6,909 bases of DNA from positions 1 through 6,909 of the forward strand of contig CAVEUM010000062.1 in assembly GCA_963618735.1 (NCBI GenBank), written 5' to 3'. Source of the stretch: CAKUFA01 sp963618735 (GTDB taxonomy: Bacteria; Bacillota; Clostridia; Christensenellales; Aristaeellaceae). Both the position numbers and the translations under genes were made by a program. Below the pieces are notes generated by a model. The model ran no database searches. It was not told the origin of the DNA and saw only the letters and a list, made by a program, of their open reading frames with translations. Shown here piece after piece: positions 1 through 5,556 of this stretch; position 1 is the stretch's first letter; each line of letters opens with the position of its first letter.

Positions 1-74
1 GGAAGTACGGCATTGCCTTCTGGGATAAAGAATGCCGCATCATTGCCAAGCAGGTCCCCCCTGAATCCTTATGA
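1..74 (+). CDS. C-terminus of a rightward protein (partial), possibly an AAA-ATPase/PD-(D/E)XK nuclease-type protein
   Basis: The frame starting at base 3 reads KYGIAFWDKECRIIAKQV followed by PPESL and a TGA stop at 72-74. The other two forward frames look less protein-like. The gene begins outside the window. The motif Y-G-I-A-F followed by a short basic/cysteine segment resembles, from memory, the last strand of the PD-(D/E)XK domain (DUF1703 type) in the large AAA-ATPase-like proteins common in Clostridia and Bacteroidetes. With only 23 residues this is a suggestion, not an assignment. The stop lies 9 nt before the stem of the terminator at 84-133, which fits a real gene end converging on the leftward operon. 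Confidence 0.45.
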   Translation, partial: KYGIAFWDKECRIIAKQVPPESL

Positions 75-83
75 ACAAAGAAA

Positions 84-133
84 AAATCCCAACCCGCCAG
101 ATTGCACCGCTGCAGCCTGTCAGGTTGGGATTT
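84..133. terminator. Two-way intrinsic terminator between convergent transcription units
   Basis: AAATCCCAACC at 84-94 is perfectly complementary to GGTTGGGATTT at 123-133, an 11-bp stem around a 28-nt loop. Read leftward, the stem runs straight into TTTTTTCTTTG, a strong U-tract that would end the transporter/phosphodiesterase operon. Read rightward, it is followed by TTTCTTTATA, a weaker tract that could end the partial gene at 1-74. The loop is longer than in a typical terminator, but stem and tracts on both sides make the call solid. Confidence 0.85.
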
Positions 134-146
134 CTTTATAGCTTCA

Positions 147-260
147 TCACTTCAGGATGATCTCAATATGATCATCTGATTGCCCTTCACCATGGAAACG
201 ATACTTTGCTTCTACACTGTCTCCAGACTCATTTACTTGCTGAACAAGTCGTTTCTTTCC
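147..260 (-). other. Short open stretch resembling a protein C-terminus; possible gene relic
   Basis: On the minus strand, in a different frame from the PHP gene, an open stretch of 37 codons runs from just after a TAA at 261-263 to a TGA at 147-149. It reads about GKKRLVQQVNESGDSVEAKY and then RFHGEGQSDDHIEIILK. The part past the PHP stop looks protein-like, with a hydrophobic ending and ordinary codons. There is no ATG, GTG or TTG start in this frame, so it cannot be a free-standing gene as it stands. It may be the tail of a gene overwritten by the PHP gene's end, a frameshifted extension, or chance. An inverted repeat (GATGATC at 156-162 with GATCATC at 170-176) lies inside it. Confidence 0.15.
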
Positions 261-964
261 TTAAAAGCCTCCATCAGTGCATCCACAGAGCGATTGACCA
301 CCAGTTCTTCGGGAAATTTCAGTTCATCCAGCAGCTCCAGCGCATAGCGATGGCGGCGGATATCGCTTTCCACGTGGGCATCGCTGCTAACCAGCACCTT
401 GGTGCCGTAGCGCTCACAAAGTTTCAGCAGGGTTGAAGCATTCTCCCGGCCGTTTTTGCGGTAACTGCCAGGACGCACAGAGGCTTCATTCAGTTCGATA
501 AGCACCTTATGCTTTGCAGCTTGGCGCGCCAGTTCATCAAAATCCACCTCATAGGTACCGTCGTCTGGGTGACCGATAACGTGCACCTTGGGATTGTCCA
601 TGGCCTTCACGTAGGCGCGGGTATTCTCCATGCGGGTGCCGGGGTCAATGCACACATCGTGCAGGCTGGCAATGCCGTAGTCCAAAGCTGCAGAAAACAC
701 CTCATCCAGATCCACACGACCGTCAAAATCCAGAATATTCAGCTCGCACCCGAAGAGAATCTTCACGCCCATAATCTCACGCTGCAGGCACCGATTAGAG
801 CGAAAATAGTGTTTGCTGGCAGAGCCTTCCATAGCTGGGCCATGGTCAGAAATGCCAAGAAGCTCAAGCCCCATGTTGCTGGCAGACTGCACCATTTCGT
901 AGATGGTATTGTACGCATGACCGCTGGCGATGGTATGCGTGTGAATGTCCAGCACATCAAGCAT
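233..964 (-). CDS. PHP-domain phosphoesterase/phosphatase, YcdX-like
   Basis: A 243-residue cytoplasmic metal-dependent phosphoesterase of the PHP family. All nine ligands expected for the three-metal centre of E. coli YcdX (245 aa) are in place: H8 and H10 (DIHTHT), H16 (SGHAY), H41 (SDHGP), E74 (GCELN), H102 (SLHD), H132 (IGHPDD), D195 and H197 (SSDAH). No signal peptide or membrane segment is seen. I chose ATG 962-964 over the GTG at 971-973: GGAGGA lies 11 nt before the ATG but only 2 nt before the GTG. The gene overlaps the end of the phosphodiesterase gene by 8 nt, so the two are probably translationally coupled. It is last in the operon before the terminator at 84-133. YcdX-type enzymes act on small phosphate esters; the substrate here is unknown. 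From the context it may act on a product of the imported glycerophosphodiester, which is inference. Homology is secure; role in the pathway is not. Confidence 0.9.
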   Translation of the reverse strand: MLDVLDIHTHTIASGHAYNTIYEMVQSASNMGLELLGISDHGPAMEGSASKHYFRSNRCLQREIMGVKILFGCELNILDFDGRVDLDEVFSAALDYGIASLHDVCIDPGTRMENTRAYVKAMDNPKVHVIGHPDDGTYEVDFDELARQAAKHKVLIELNEASVRPGSYRKNGRENASTLLKLCERYGTKVLVSSDAHVESDIRRHRYALELLDELKFPEELVVNRSVDALMEAFKERNDLFSK

Positions 965-1721
965 GATGCTCACTCTCCTCCATCAATTCATGATACCATT
1001 GAATGGCCTGATCCGGCGTGTCACTTTCGATCATGTCACAGCCGAAGTCCAGTGCAAGGCGAAGGCGTTCTTTGCTGTTGATGACACTGCCATCCACCAG
1101 ATATCCAGCGGCGTGCAACTCGCGAACAAGCTCAGGGCTCAGATTATCGATGAAGCACAGGTAGATGTCGGCTCGCATGTCCTTCATCAATGCCGCAGGA
1201 TCTGCAGGAACATGCGGCACAATCAGTGCGATCCTGATGCGTGGTTCCATCTCCTGCACCCTGCGAAGAATCCAGTGATTGATGCCAAAGACAACGCACT
1301 GATCGATGAAGTCCACCTTCTGCAGAGCTTCCACGATGCGCTCTGCCAGGATTGGCATATCATTGTGCATGACTGCTTCCCGGCTCTTCACTTCCAGCAG
1401 AACAGGCAGCTGATGTTCCTTGCACCACGTGAGAGATTCCTCCAGCGTGTCAATTTCAAAGGCTGCTTTCAGTTCTGCCACCGTATAGTCACGAATGTAG
1501 CCCTTCAGCGGCGTGCGGTCTTCCAGCGCCATATCATGGAAAATGACAGCTTGATGATCACGTGTCAGCTGCACGTCAATCTCAATGTAATCCACACCCA
1601 TGGGAAGAACTTCGGCAAAGTTTGCCGTGGTATTTTCCCGTGTTTCGGATGCATGACCGCGATGGCCGCCAATCCACAGCCGATGCGGCACGTCTGCACG
1701 AATGCTGTTAAAGTAGTTCAT
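957..1721 (-). CDS. ugpQ: Glycerophosphodiester phosphodiesterase (GDPD family), UgpQ-like
   Basis: A 254-residue soluble enzyme expected to hydrolyse glycerophosphodiesters to glycerol-3-phosphate and an alcohol in the cytoplasm. Family marks in order are: GHRG with catalytic H20 and R21, EN-T (29-31), EIDVQLT with metal ligands E47 and D49, FHD with the second catalytic histidine H62, LLEVK with E110 and K112, and the C-terminal GCDMIESDTPD that closes the TIM barrel. The length is normal for a short UgpQ (E. coli about 247 aa) and there is no signal peptide, so it works on imported substrate. Its ATG overlaps the ATPase stop by one base (TAATG), with GGAGA upstream inside the ATPase end, typical of coupled translation. 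Position directly after the ATPase matches E. coli ugpC-ugpQ. The natural diester is not shown by sequence. Confidence 0.93.
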   Translation of the reverse strand: MNYFNSIRADVPHRLWIGGHRGHASETRENTTANFAEVLPMGVDYIEIDVQLTRDHQAVIFHDMALEDRTPLKGYIRDYTVAELKAAFEIDTLEESLTWCKEHQLPVLLEVKSREAVMHNDMPILAERIVEALQKVDFIDQCVVFGINHWILRRVQEMEPRIRIALIVPHVPADPAALMKDMRADIYLCFIDNLSPELVRELHAAGYLVDGSVINSKERLRLALDFGCDMIESDTPDQAIQWYHELMEESEHHA

Positions 1722-2836
1722 TACGCATTCTCCAGAGCGATATTCACACCGCTCTCCGTATCAAAGATGTTGTACACACCTGTCATCGTCAGGTAAACGT
1801 ACGGTGCTTCGCTGCGGGTAATTGCACGGTAGCGTTCAAAACGCTCATGGCTTTCAGGAACAGTGACACGCACAAAGCTGTCGCCCACCATGCCGGATAC
1901 CAGCAGTTCCTTGCCCAGGTTTTCGACAATCTGCAGGCGCATCTTCATGGACTGGGGTGCCTGCTGCTCATTGACGCCCAGCAAGTGGCTGCGAACACCA
2001 ATCTTCACTGCATGAGATGCAAAGTGCTTGCCGCCTTCCAGCATGGCGCCAGTCAGTGCCAGATCAAAGCCGTCGCCAACAACATGCGTACCGTCATCAG
2101 ACAGCTTTGCATCAATGAAATTCATCGGAGGATTGCCCATGAACTTCGCAACGAAGAGATTTGCGGGATAGTGATACAGGCGTTCAGGGGTATCGTACTG
2201 CTGAATGCGGCCGTTATCCAGAATGGCGATCTTGTCTGCAATGGCCATGGCTTCTTCCTGGTCGTGGGTCACGATGATGGAAGTAATGCCTGTTTCCTGC
2301 TGAACGCGGCGAATTTCATCACGAATTTCAATCTTCAGTCGAGCATCCAGGTTGCTCATGGGCTCATCCAGCAGCAGCACATCAGGTTCTTTCACCAGGG
2401 CGCGAGCCATGGACACACGCTGCTGCTGACCGCCGGAAAGCTGAGTAGGCTTGCGATCCAGCAGGTATTCAATCTGCAGCATCTGTGCGATCTTGCGTGC
2501 CTTGGCGTAGCGTTCTTCCTTCTTCATGCCCTTCTGCTTCAGCGGGAAAGCGATGTTATCAATCACCTTCAGGTGCGGATAAAGCGCGTAGGACTGGAAC
2601 ACCATGCCGATGTTGCGATCCTTAGGCTGGAGATTGGTCACATCCTTATCACCAAAGTAGATTTTGCCGGAGGTAGGCTCCAGCAGACCAGCCAAGCAGT
2701 TCAATGTGGTCGTTTTGCCGCAGCCGGAAGGGCCCAGCAATGCGACGAACGTGGAGTCTTCAAACACCAGGTCAATGCCATCCAAAGCCACTGTCTTGGC
2801 GTCGTATTCCTTGCGAAGATTTTCAATGCGAATCAT
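1721..2836 (-). CDS. ugpC: ABC transporter ATP-binding protein, MalK/UgpC type
   Basis: The 371-residue ATPase that powers the importer from the cytoplasmic side. Visible motifs are: Walker A GPSGCGKT (35-42), Q-loop Q81 in VFQSYALYPH, signature LSGGQQQR (133-140), Walker B VLLLDEP with D157 and E158, D-loop NLD (162-164), and switch H191 in VTHDQEEA. Residues from about 235 to the end form the TOBE/OB-type regulatory domain found in MalK and UgpC, which accounts for the length over a bare ATPase. The ATG overlaps the upstream permease stop as ATGA, and GGAGG sits 9 nt before it. MalK, MsmK and UgpC cannot be separated by sequence alone. The ugpC label rests on the neighbouring phosphodiesterase and on gene order. 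In some Bacillota one such ATPase serves several transporters, so wider use is possible. Confidence 0.93.
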   Translation of the reverse strand: MIRIENLRKEYDAKTVALDGIDLVFEDSTFVALLGPSGCGKTTTLNCLAGLLEPTSGKIYFGDKDVTNLQPKDRNIGMVFQSYALYPHLKVIDNIAFPLKQKGMKKEERYAKARKIAQMLQIEYLLDRKPTQLSGGQQQRVSMARALVKEPDVLLLDEPMSNLDARLKIEIRDEIRRVQQETGITSIIVTHDQEEAMAIADKIAILDNGRIQQYDTPERLYHYPANLFVAKFMGNPPMNFIDAKLSDDGTHVVGDGFDLALTGAMLEGGKHFASHAVKIGVRSHLLGVNEQQAPQSMKMRLQIVENLGKELLVSGMVGDSFVRVTVPESHERFERYRAITRSEAPYVYLTMTGVYNIFDTESGVNIALENA

Positions 2837-3687
2837 ATTCCTTTACCTCCGGAGAATCCGCCCTTCATAAGCGATTTTTGAGAAATGACGAAGAATACCA
2901 GCACGGGCAGCATGTAGATTAGTGCCATAGCGGAGAACACGCCATAGTCGGCAATCATCTGGTCATTCAGGCTCAGGCTGCGCAAATAGGTCGCCATCAC
3001 AGGAATCTTGCCCGTAAAAATCAACGTATTGAACAGCAGATAGTTCGACCAGGCACTCATGAAAGCGAACATGCTGATGGATGCGATACCGGGTTTCACC
3101 ATGTGAATGATTACCTGGAAGAAAGCGGTCATCTTGTTGCATCCATCCACCAGGGCGGAGTTTTCAATATCGCGGGGAATGTCGTTGAAGAAGTTGCGGA
3201 TGATGAAGGTTGAACCGGGCAAGCGCAGGGCAATAGCCACCAGCACAACGCCCACCATGGTGTTCAGCAGCTTTACGTACATCAGCACATAAAGGATACT
3301 GATGAGCAGCAGCACACCGGGGAAGAGGCGCAGCAGCAGAAGCAGCTTCTGAAGAAAATTCCGACCCGTAAAGCGCATGCGGGACAAAGCATAGCCTGCC
3401 ATCAGGCTGATGACAACCTCGCACACCGTTACCACCGCCGTAAACAGCACCGTGTTGCCAAAGGCAGGACCCATAGCCGGCACAGTGTATTGTCCCATAA
3501 CGATGGTATCATACAGGAAGCGGAAATTCTCCAGCGAGAACTTTCCATCCACCTCAAAAGCCTGAATGAAGAAGGATACGTAAATGATCAGAATGGGCAG
3601 GCACAGGAGAATCATTACGGCGATAGCAATGTGCTCCTTGCGCATTTCATAGCCTGGGCGAGACTCATCGCGCTTACGCTTGAGCAT
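2833..3687 (-). CDS. ABC transporter permease, MalG/UgpE type
   Basis: A 284-residue inner-membrane permease of the carbohydrate-uptake (CUT1) class. The N-terminus is basic (MLKRKRDE), followed by a first membrane helix at about 20-42 and further helices near 78-101, 115-138, 143-163, 200-225 and 250-275, six in all. The cytoplasmic EAA loop that docks on the ATPase is at about 175-198 (E175-N-S-A, then VDG at 180-182 and an I-x-x-x-x-P ending). The start ATG at 3685-3687 has AAAGGAGG 7 nt upstream, and the gene overlaps the preceding permease by 14 nt. It corresponds to UgpE in the ugp-like order. Substrate specificity cannot be read from the sequence. Confidence 0.92.
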   Translation of the reverse strand: MLKRKRDESRPGYEMRKEHIAIAVMILLCLPILIIYVSFFIQAFEVDGKFSLENFRFLYDTIVMGQYTVPAMGPAFGNTVLFTAVVTVCEVVISLMAGYALSRMRFTGRNFLQKLLLLLRLFPGVLLLISILYVLMYVKLLNTMVGVVLVAIALRLPGSTFIIRNFFNDIPRDIENSALVDGCNKMTAFFQVIIHMVKPGIASISMFAFMSAWSNYLLFNTLIFTGKIPVMATYLRSLSLNDQMIADYGVFSAMALIYMLPVLVFFVISQKSLMKGGFSGGKGI

Positions 3688-4570
3688 CTGCGTTCCTCCT
3701 TTCCATGCGGGCGTTTACAACACTGATGGCAATCATCAGCAGAAGCACAACCAGAATCAAAATCAGAGAAATAGCGGCACCGTAGCCATACTTGCCATCG
3801 ATGAAGGCCTTATGGTAGGCAGACAGTGCCCAGGTTTCGCTGGCTTTGCCGGGGCCGCCGTCTGTAATCAGCAGGATGGTCACATAGTCCGTCAGCAATC
3901 CCAGTGTTTCCCACAGGGCGATAAACATCACGTGGAAGCGCAGGTTCGGCAGAATGATAGACTTGACAATTTCCCATTCTCTGGCACCATCCACGCGAGC
4001 CGCCTTGAATTGGTTTTCCGGGATGGACTTGATGGCGCTGGAGAAGATGATCGTGCCGTAGGCGATACTGGTCAGCAGCTTGGCACAGATGACCACCTGC
4101 ATGGGGAAATTAGCAATCCAGTTGGTGGGTGTCTCAGCGCCTGTGAGTCCCATAACAATCTTGTTCAGGAAGCCATCTGAAGTAGAGCTCAGCAGCCACA
4201 CCCACAATACAGAATACACCACCGAGGGCGTAATCATAGGGATCATCAGAATGCCCTTGAAAATGCTGGATGACCGTTCCGACTTAATGAAGTAGGTGGT
4301 CATAATAGCAAAGAACAGGTCAATGATCAATGTACCTGTGATGCAGACGCCGACGTAAATCAGCGTGTTCCAAACGATGGTTGGCGTGTTGGGATCCTTG
4401 AACACGCGTTGGAAGTTCTTGAATCCTACAAAGCTCCACTCAAACGTCTTATCCAGTCCCGTAAATGCCATGACAACCGTCAGAATTGCCGGCAGGATGT
4501 ACAGCAGTGTCACAAGAATCAGGAAAGGCGTGAGGAAGGCATAGGCCTGCAGATTATTCTTTCGCTTCAT
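3674..4570 (-). CDS. ABC transporter permease, MalF/UgpA type
   Basis: A 298-residue inner-membrane permease, partner of the 2833-3687 product. About six membrane helices can be seen (roughly 10-35, 68-93, 106-128, 157-180, 204-232, 262-288), without the extra N-terminal helices and large periplasmic loop of E. coli MalF, so it is closer in shape to UgpA. The EAA loop starts at E185 (ENQFKAARVDG) and ends near P205. I start at ATG 4568-4570, which has AAAGGA about 9 nt upstream; an in-frame TTG one codon earlier is less likely. An 88-bp gap holding a hairpin terminator separates it from the binding-protein gene, so it is the first gene of the membrane-complex part of the operon. Confidence 0.92.
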   Translation of the reverse strand: MKRKNNLQAYAFLTPFLILVTLLYILPAILTVVMAFTGLDKTFEWSFVGFKNFQRVFKDPNTPTIVWNTLIYVGVCITGTLIIDLFFAIMTTYFIKSERSSSIFKGILMIPMITPSVVYSVLWVWLLSSTSDGFLNKIVMGLTGAETPTNWIANFPMQVVICAKLLTSIAYGTIIFSSAIKSIPENQFKAARVDGAREWEIVKSIILPNLRFHVMFIALWETLGLLTDYVTILLITDGGPGKASETWALSAYHKAFIDGKYGYGAAISLILILVVLLLMIAISVVNARMERRNADAQA

Positions 4571-4600
4571 CAATGCTCATCCTTTATGCTTTTCAGGTAG

Positions 4601-4639
4601 AAAAACGCAAGACCGCCACCGAATGATTCGGTGGCGGTC
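4601..4639 (-). terminator. Intergenic terminator/attenuator between binding-protein and permease genes
   Basis: GACCGCCACCGAA at 4611-4623 pairs perfectly with TTCGGTGGCGGTC at 4627-4639, a 13-bp GC-rich stem with a 3-nt loop. Read leftward it is followed by TTGCG and then TTTTT (4601-4605). It begins 19 nt after the binding-protein stop. Such hairpins in importer operons commonly let only part of transcription through, or shield the upstream mRNA, so that the binding protein is made in excess over the permeases. That role here is inferred. Confidence 0.8.
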
Positions 4640-4658
4640 GCTTAAGTCAGCTACCGGA

Positions 4659-5402
4659 TCACTCGAAGGAGATTTCGTCCTCGTCCAGGTTCAGTTCCAA
4701 CTGAATCTTCATGTTGGCGGTTGCTTCTTCAGGGGTGATCTGGCCAAGCTCCAGCTGCACGATGCAGTTATGCAGCTCGCTGGTGTAGGTGCTGATACCG
4801 TTGATAGAAGGCACGGTCACAGCATAGTCAGCCATGTAGGTGGTGTTGGCCACGATGGGGTTGGTGGTGATAGCCTCCAGCTCGTTGGCAGCCTTCACAG
4901 AAGACAGGGTGAAGATGGTGCTTGCATGGTCAGCCAGCAGATCGTAGGAGTTGTTAGCCAGTTCAGCCAGCAGATCCTTGCAGATTTCAGGATACTTGGT
5001 GCTTGCGCTGATGGCCATGCCCTGAGGTGCAGCGATAACAAAGGGAGTATCGTTGTACTGGGATACAGGGAACATCATGAAAGCAACATCCTGTGCAAAG
5101 GTCTCAGCGTCCTTTTCCACAGCGGCTGCCACATAGGTGGAAGAGTAGATAGGTCCATAGTAAGCGAAGCAGGAACCGTCACCAACCATGGTGTTGATGG
5201 ACGGCCAGCCCTGCTGGCTCAGGTCATGAGGGGTGATTTCGAGGGTGTTGGCGGCATCATAGATGAACTGGAAGAAACGCTGCACGCCAGCTTCATCAAA
5301 GACCAGCTTGGTGTGGAAATTCCTCGGCGGCTTTTTCTGCAGTCGCTTGTCGCCTGCGTAGGTTTCGTTTTGCAGGATGTCAAGGATGGACGGGATCTTC
5401 AT
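4659..5402 (-). CDS. 5'-truncated ABC solute-binding protein (family 1) fused in frame to a serine-recombinase fragment; probable pseudogene
   Basis: The frame gives 247 residues from ATG 5400-5402. From about residue 34 it reads as the C-terminal half of a sugar/glycerol-phosphate type extracellular solute-binding protein: FDEAGVQRFFQFIYDAAN, a Gly/Tyr-rich hinge-like region (GDGSCFAYYGPIYSS), VAFMMFPVS, IAAPQGMAISASTKYPE, and a final helix with ITPEEATANM before an acidic end. Full-length relatives are usually over 400 residues with a lipoprotein signal; here the signal peptide, lipobox cysteine and N-terminal lobe are absent. Residues about 4-32 instead resemble a large serine recombinase. 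A protein without export signal and first lobe should not work as a receptor. The start has AAGGAGG 7 nt upstream (5410-5416). The gene leads the transporter operon in the ugpB position. A TTG start at 5463-5465 is open but less likely. Confidence 0.75.
   Translation of the reverse strand: MKIPSILDILQNETYAGDKRLQKKPPRNFHTKLVFDEAGVQRFFQFIYDAANTLEITPHDLSQQGWPSINTMVGDGSCFAYYGPIYSSTYVAAAVEKDAETFAQDVAFMMFPVSQYNDTPFVIAAPQGMAISASTKYPEICKDLLAELANNSYDLLADHASTIFTLSSVKAANELEAITTNPIVANTTYMADYAVTVPSINGISTYTSELHNCIVQLELGQITPEEATANMKIQLELNLDEDEISFE
5307..5402 (-). pseudogene. Fragment of a large serine recombinase (recombinase domain)
   Basis: Residues 4-32 of the chimeric frame (PSILDILQNETYAGDKRLQK, then KPPRNFHTK) match the recognisable stretch of large serine recombinases, in which I-x-x-I-L-x-N-E-x-Y-x-G-D is followed by LLQK, a short basic/proline segment and TKK. 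The similarity stops at about K32, where the binding-protein sequence begins. The upstream in-frame codons TKKGGRS (about 5403-5423) also resemble the T-x-x-G-G segment that precedes this motif in recombinases, so the remnant may extend to about 5430. No catalytic resolvase domain is present, so it is inactive. Recognition is by motif memory, not by a search. Confidence 0.65.
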
Positions 5403-5409
5403 GGATCTG

Positions 5410-5416
5410 CCTCCTT
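5410..5416 (-). promoter_or_regulatory. Strong Shine-Dalgarno site of the chimeric binding-protein frame
   Basis: AAGGAGG, 7 nt before ATG 5400-5402, decides the start of the chimeric gene. The same bases read in frame as K-G-G codons that fit a recombinase, so the site could be either a true ribosome binding site or a fortuitous one made by recombinase coding sequence. Confidence 0.6.
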
Positions 5417-5482
5417 TCTTGGTTTGGGTTGTGTTATAGATTGCTCTGAAACGGAGATAAGTCAAGCGATCCCAGCAAACTT

Positions 5483-5496
5483 ATCTTCCCCTTGTT
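5483..5496 (+). repeat. Extra upstream half-site, direct repeat of the operator arm
   Basis: ATCTTCCCCTTGTT at 5483-5496 matches ATCTTTCCCTTATT at 5502-5515 in 12 of 14 positions, with a period of 19 bp, close to two helical turns. It lies just upstream of the -35 box of the fic promoter and could be a third protein contact beside the palindrome. Confidence 0.4.
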
Positions 5497-5498
5497 TG

Positions 5499-5527
5499 TT
5501 GATCTTTCCCTTATTTTATGGTATATT
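5499..5527 (+). promoter_or_regulatory. Sigma-70-type promoter of the fic gene
   Basis: TTGATC at 5499-5504 and TATATT at 5522-5527 are separated by exactly 17 bp. Transcription would begin near 5533-5535, giving a short leader of about 25 nt before the start codon. The surrounding sequence is clearly more AT-rich than the flanking genes. It is read away from the truncated binding-protein gene. Confidence 0.7.
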
Positions 5528-5538
5528 TTAAGGGAAAG
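5504..5538. promoter_or_regulatory. Perfect palindromic operator candidate over the fic promoter
   Basis: CTTTCCCTTA at 5504-5513 and TAAGGGAAAG at 5529-5538 are exact inverse complements, 10 bp each, around a 15-bp AT-rich spacer. Arm centres are 25 bp apart. The -10 box lies in the spacer and the right arm covers the expected transcription start, so a bound dimer would block the promoter. The arms are not followed by a U-tract in either direction, which argues against a terminator. The regulator is not identified; the Fic protein's own winged-helix region is one candidate. Confidence 0.6.
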
Positions 5539-5556
5539 TTCATGGAGGTAAGGGCA

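Noticed and set aside
156..176. Inverted repeat GATGATC-N7-GATCATC downstream of the PHP gene
   Set aside because: Only 7 bp, not GC-rich and without a U-tract on either side; the real terminator is at 84-133.
945..1796. 283-codon open frame on the plus strand opposite the phosphodiesterase gene
   Set aside because: It lies opposite a gene with complete family motifs, has no ribosome binding site, and its translation is rich in His, Cys and Gln as expected of an antisense shadow.
1847..2881. 344-codon open frame on the plus strand opposite the ATPase gene
   Set aside because: The minus strand encodes a textbook ABC ATPase here; the plus frame shows no domain and has shadow-like composition.
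5433..5465. Leftward promoter for the binding-protein gene, TTGACT (5460-5465) with TATAAC (5433-5438)
   Set aside because: The spacing is 21 bp, too long; at 16-17 bp only poor -10 matches (CAATCT, AATCTA) are present. A weak promoter cannot be excluded.
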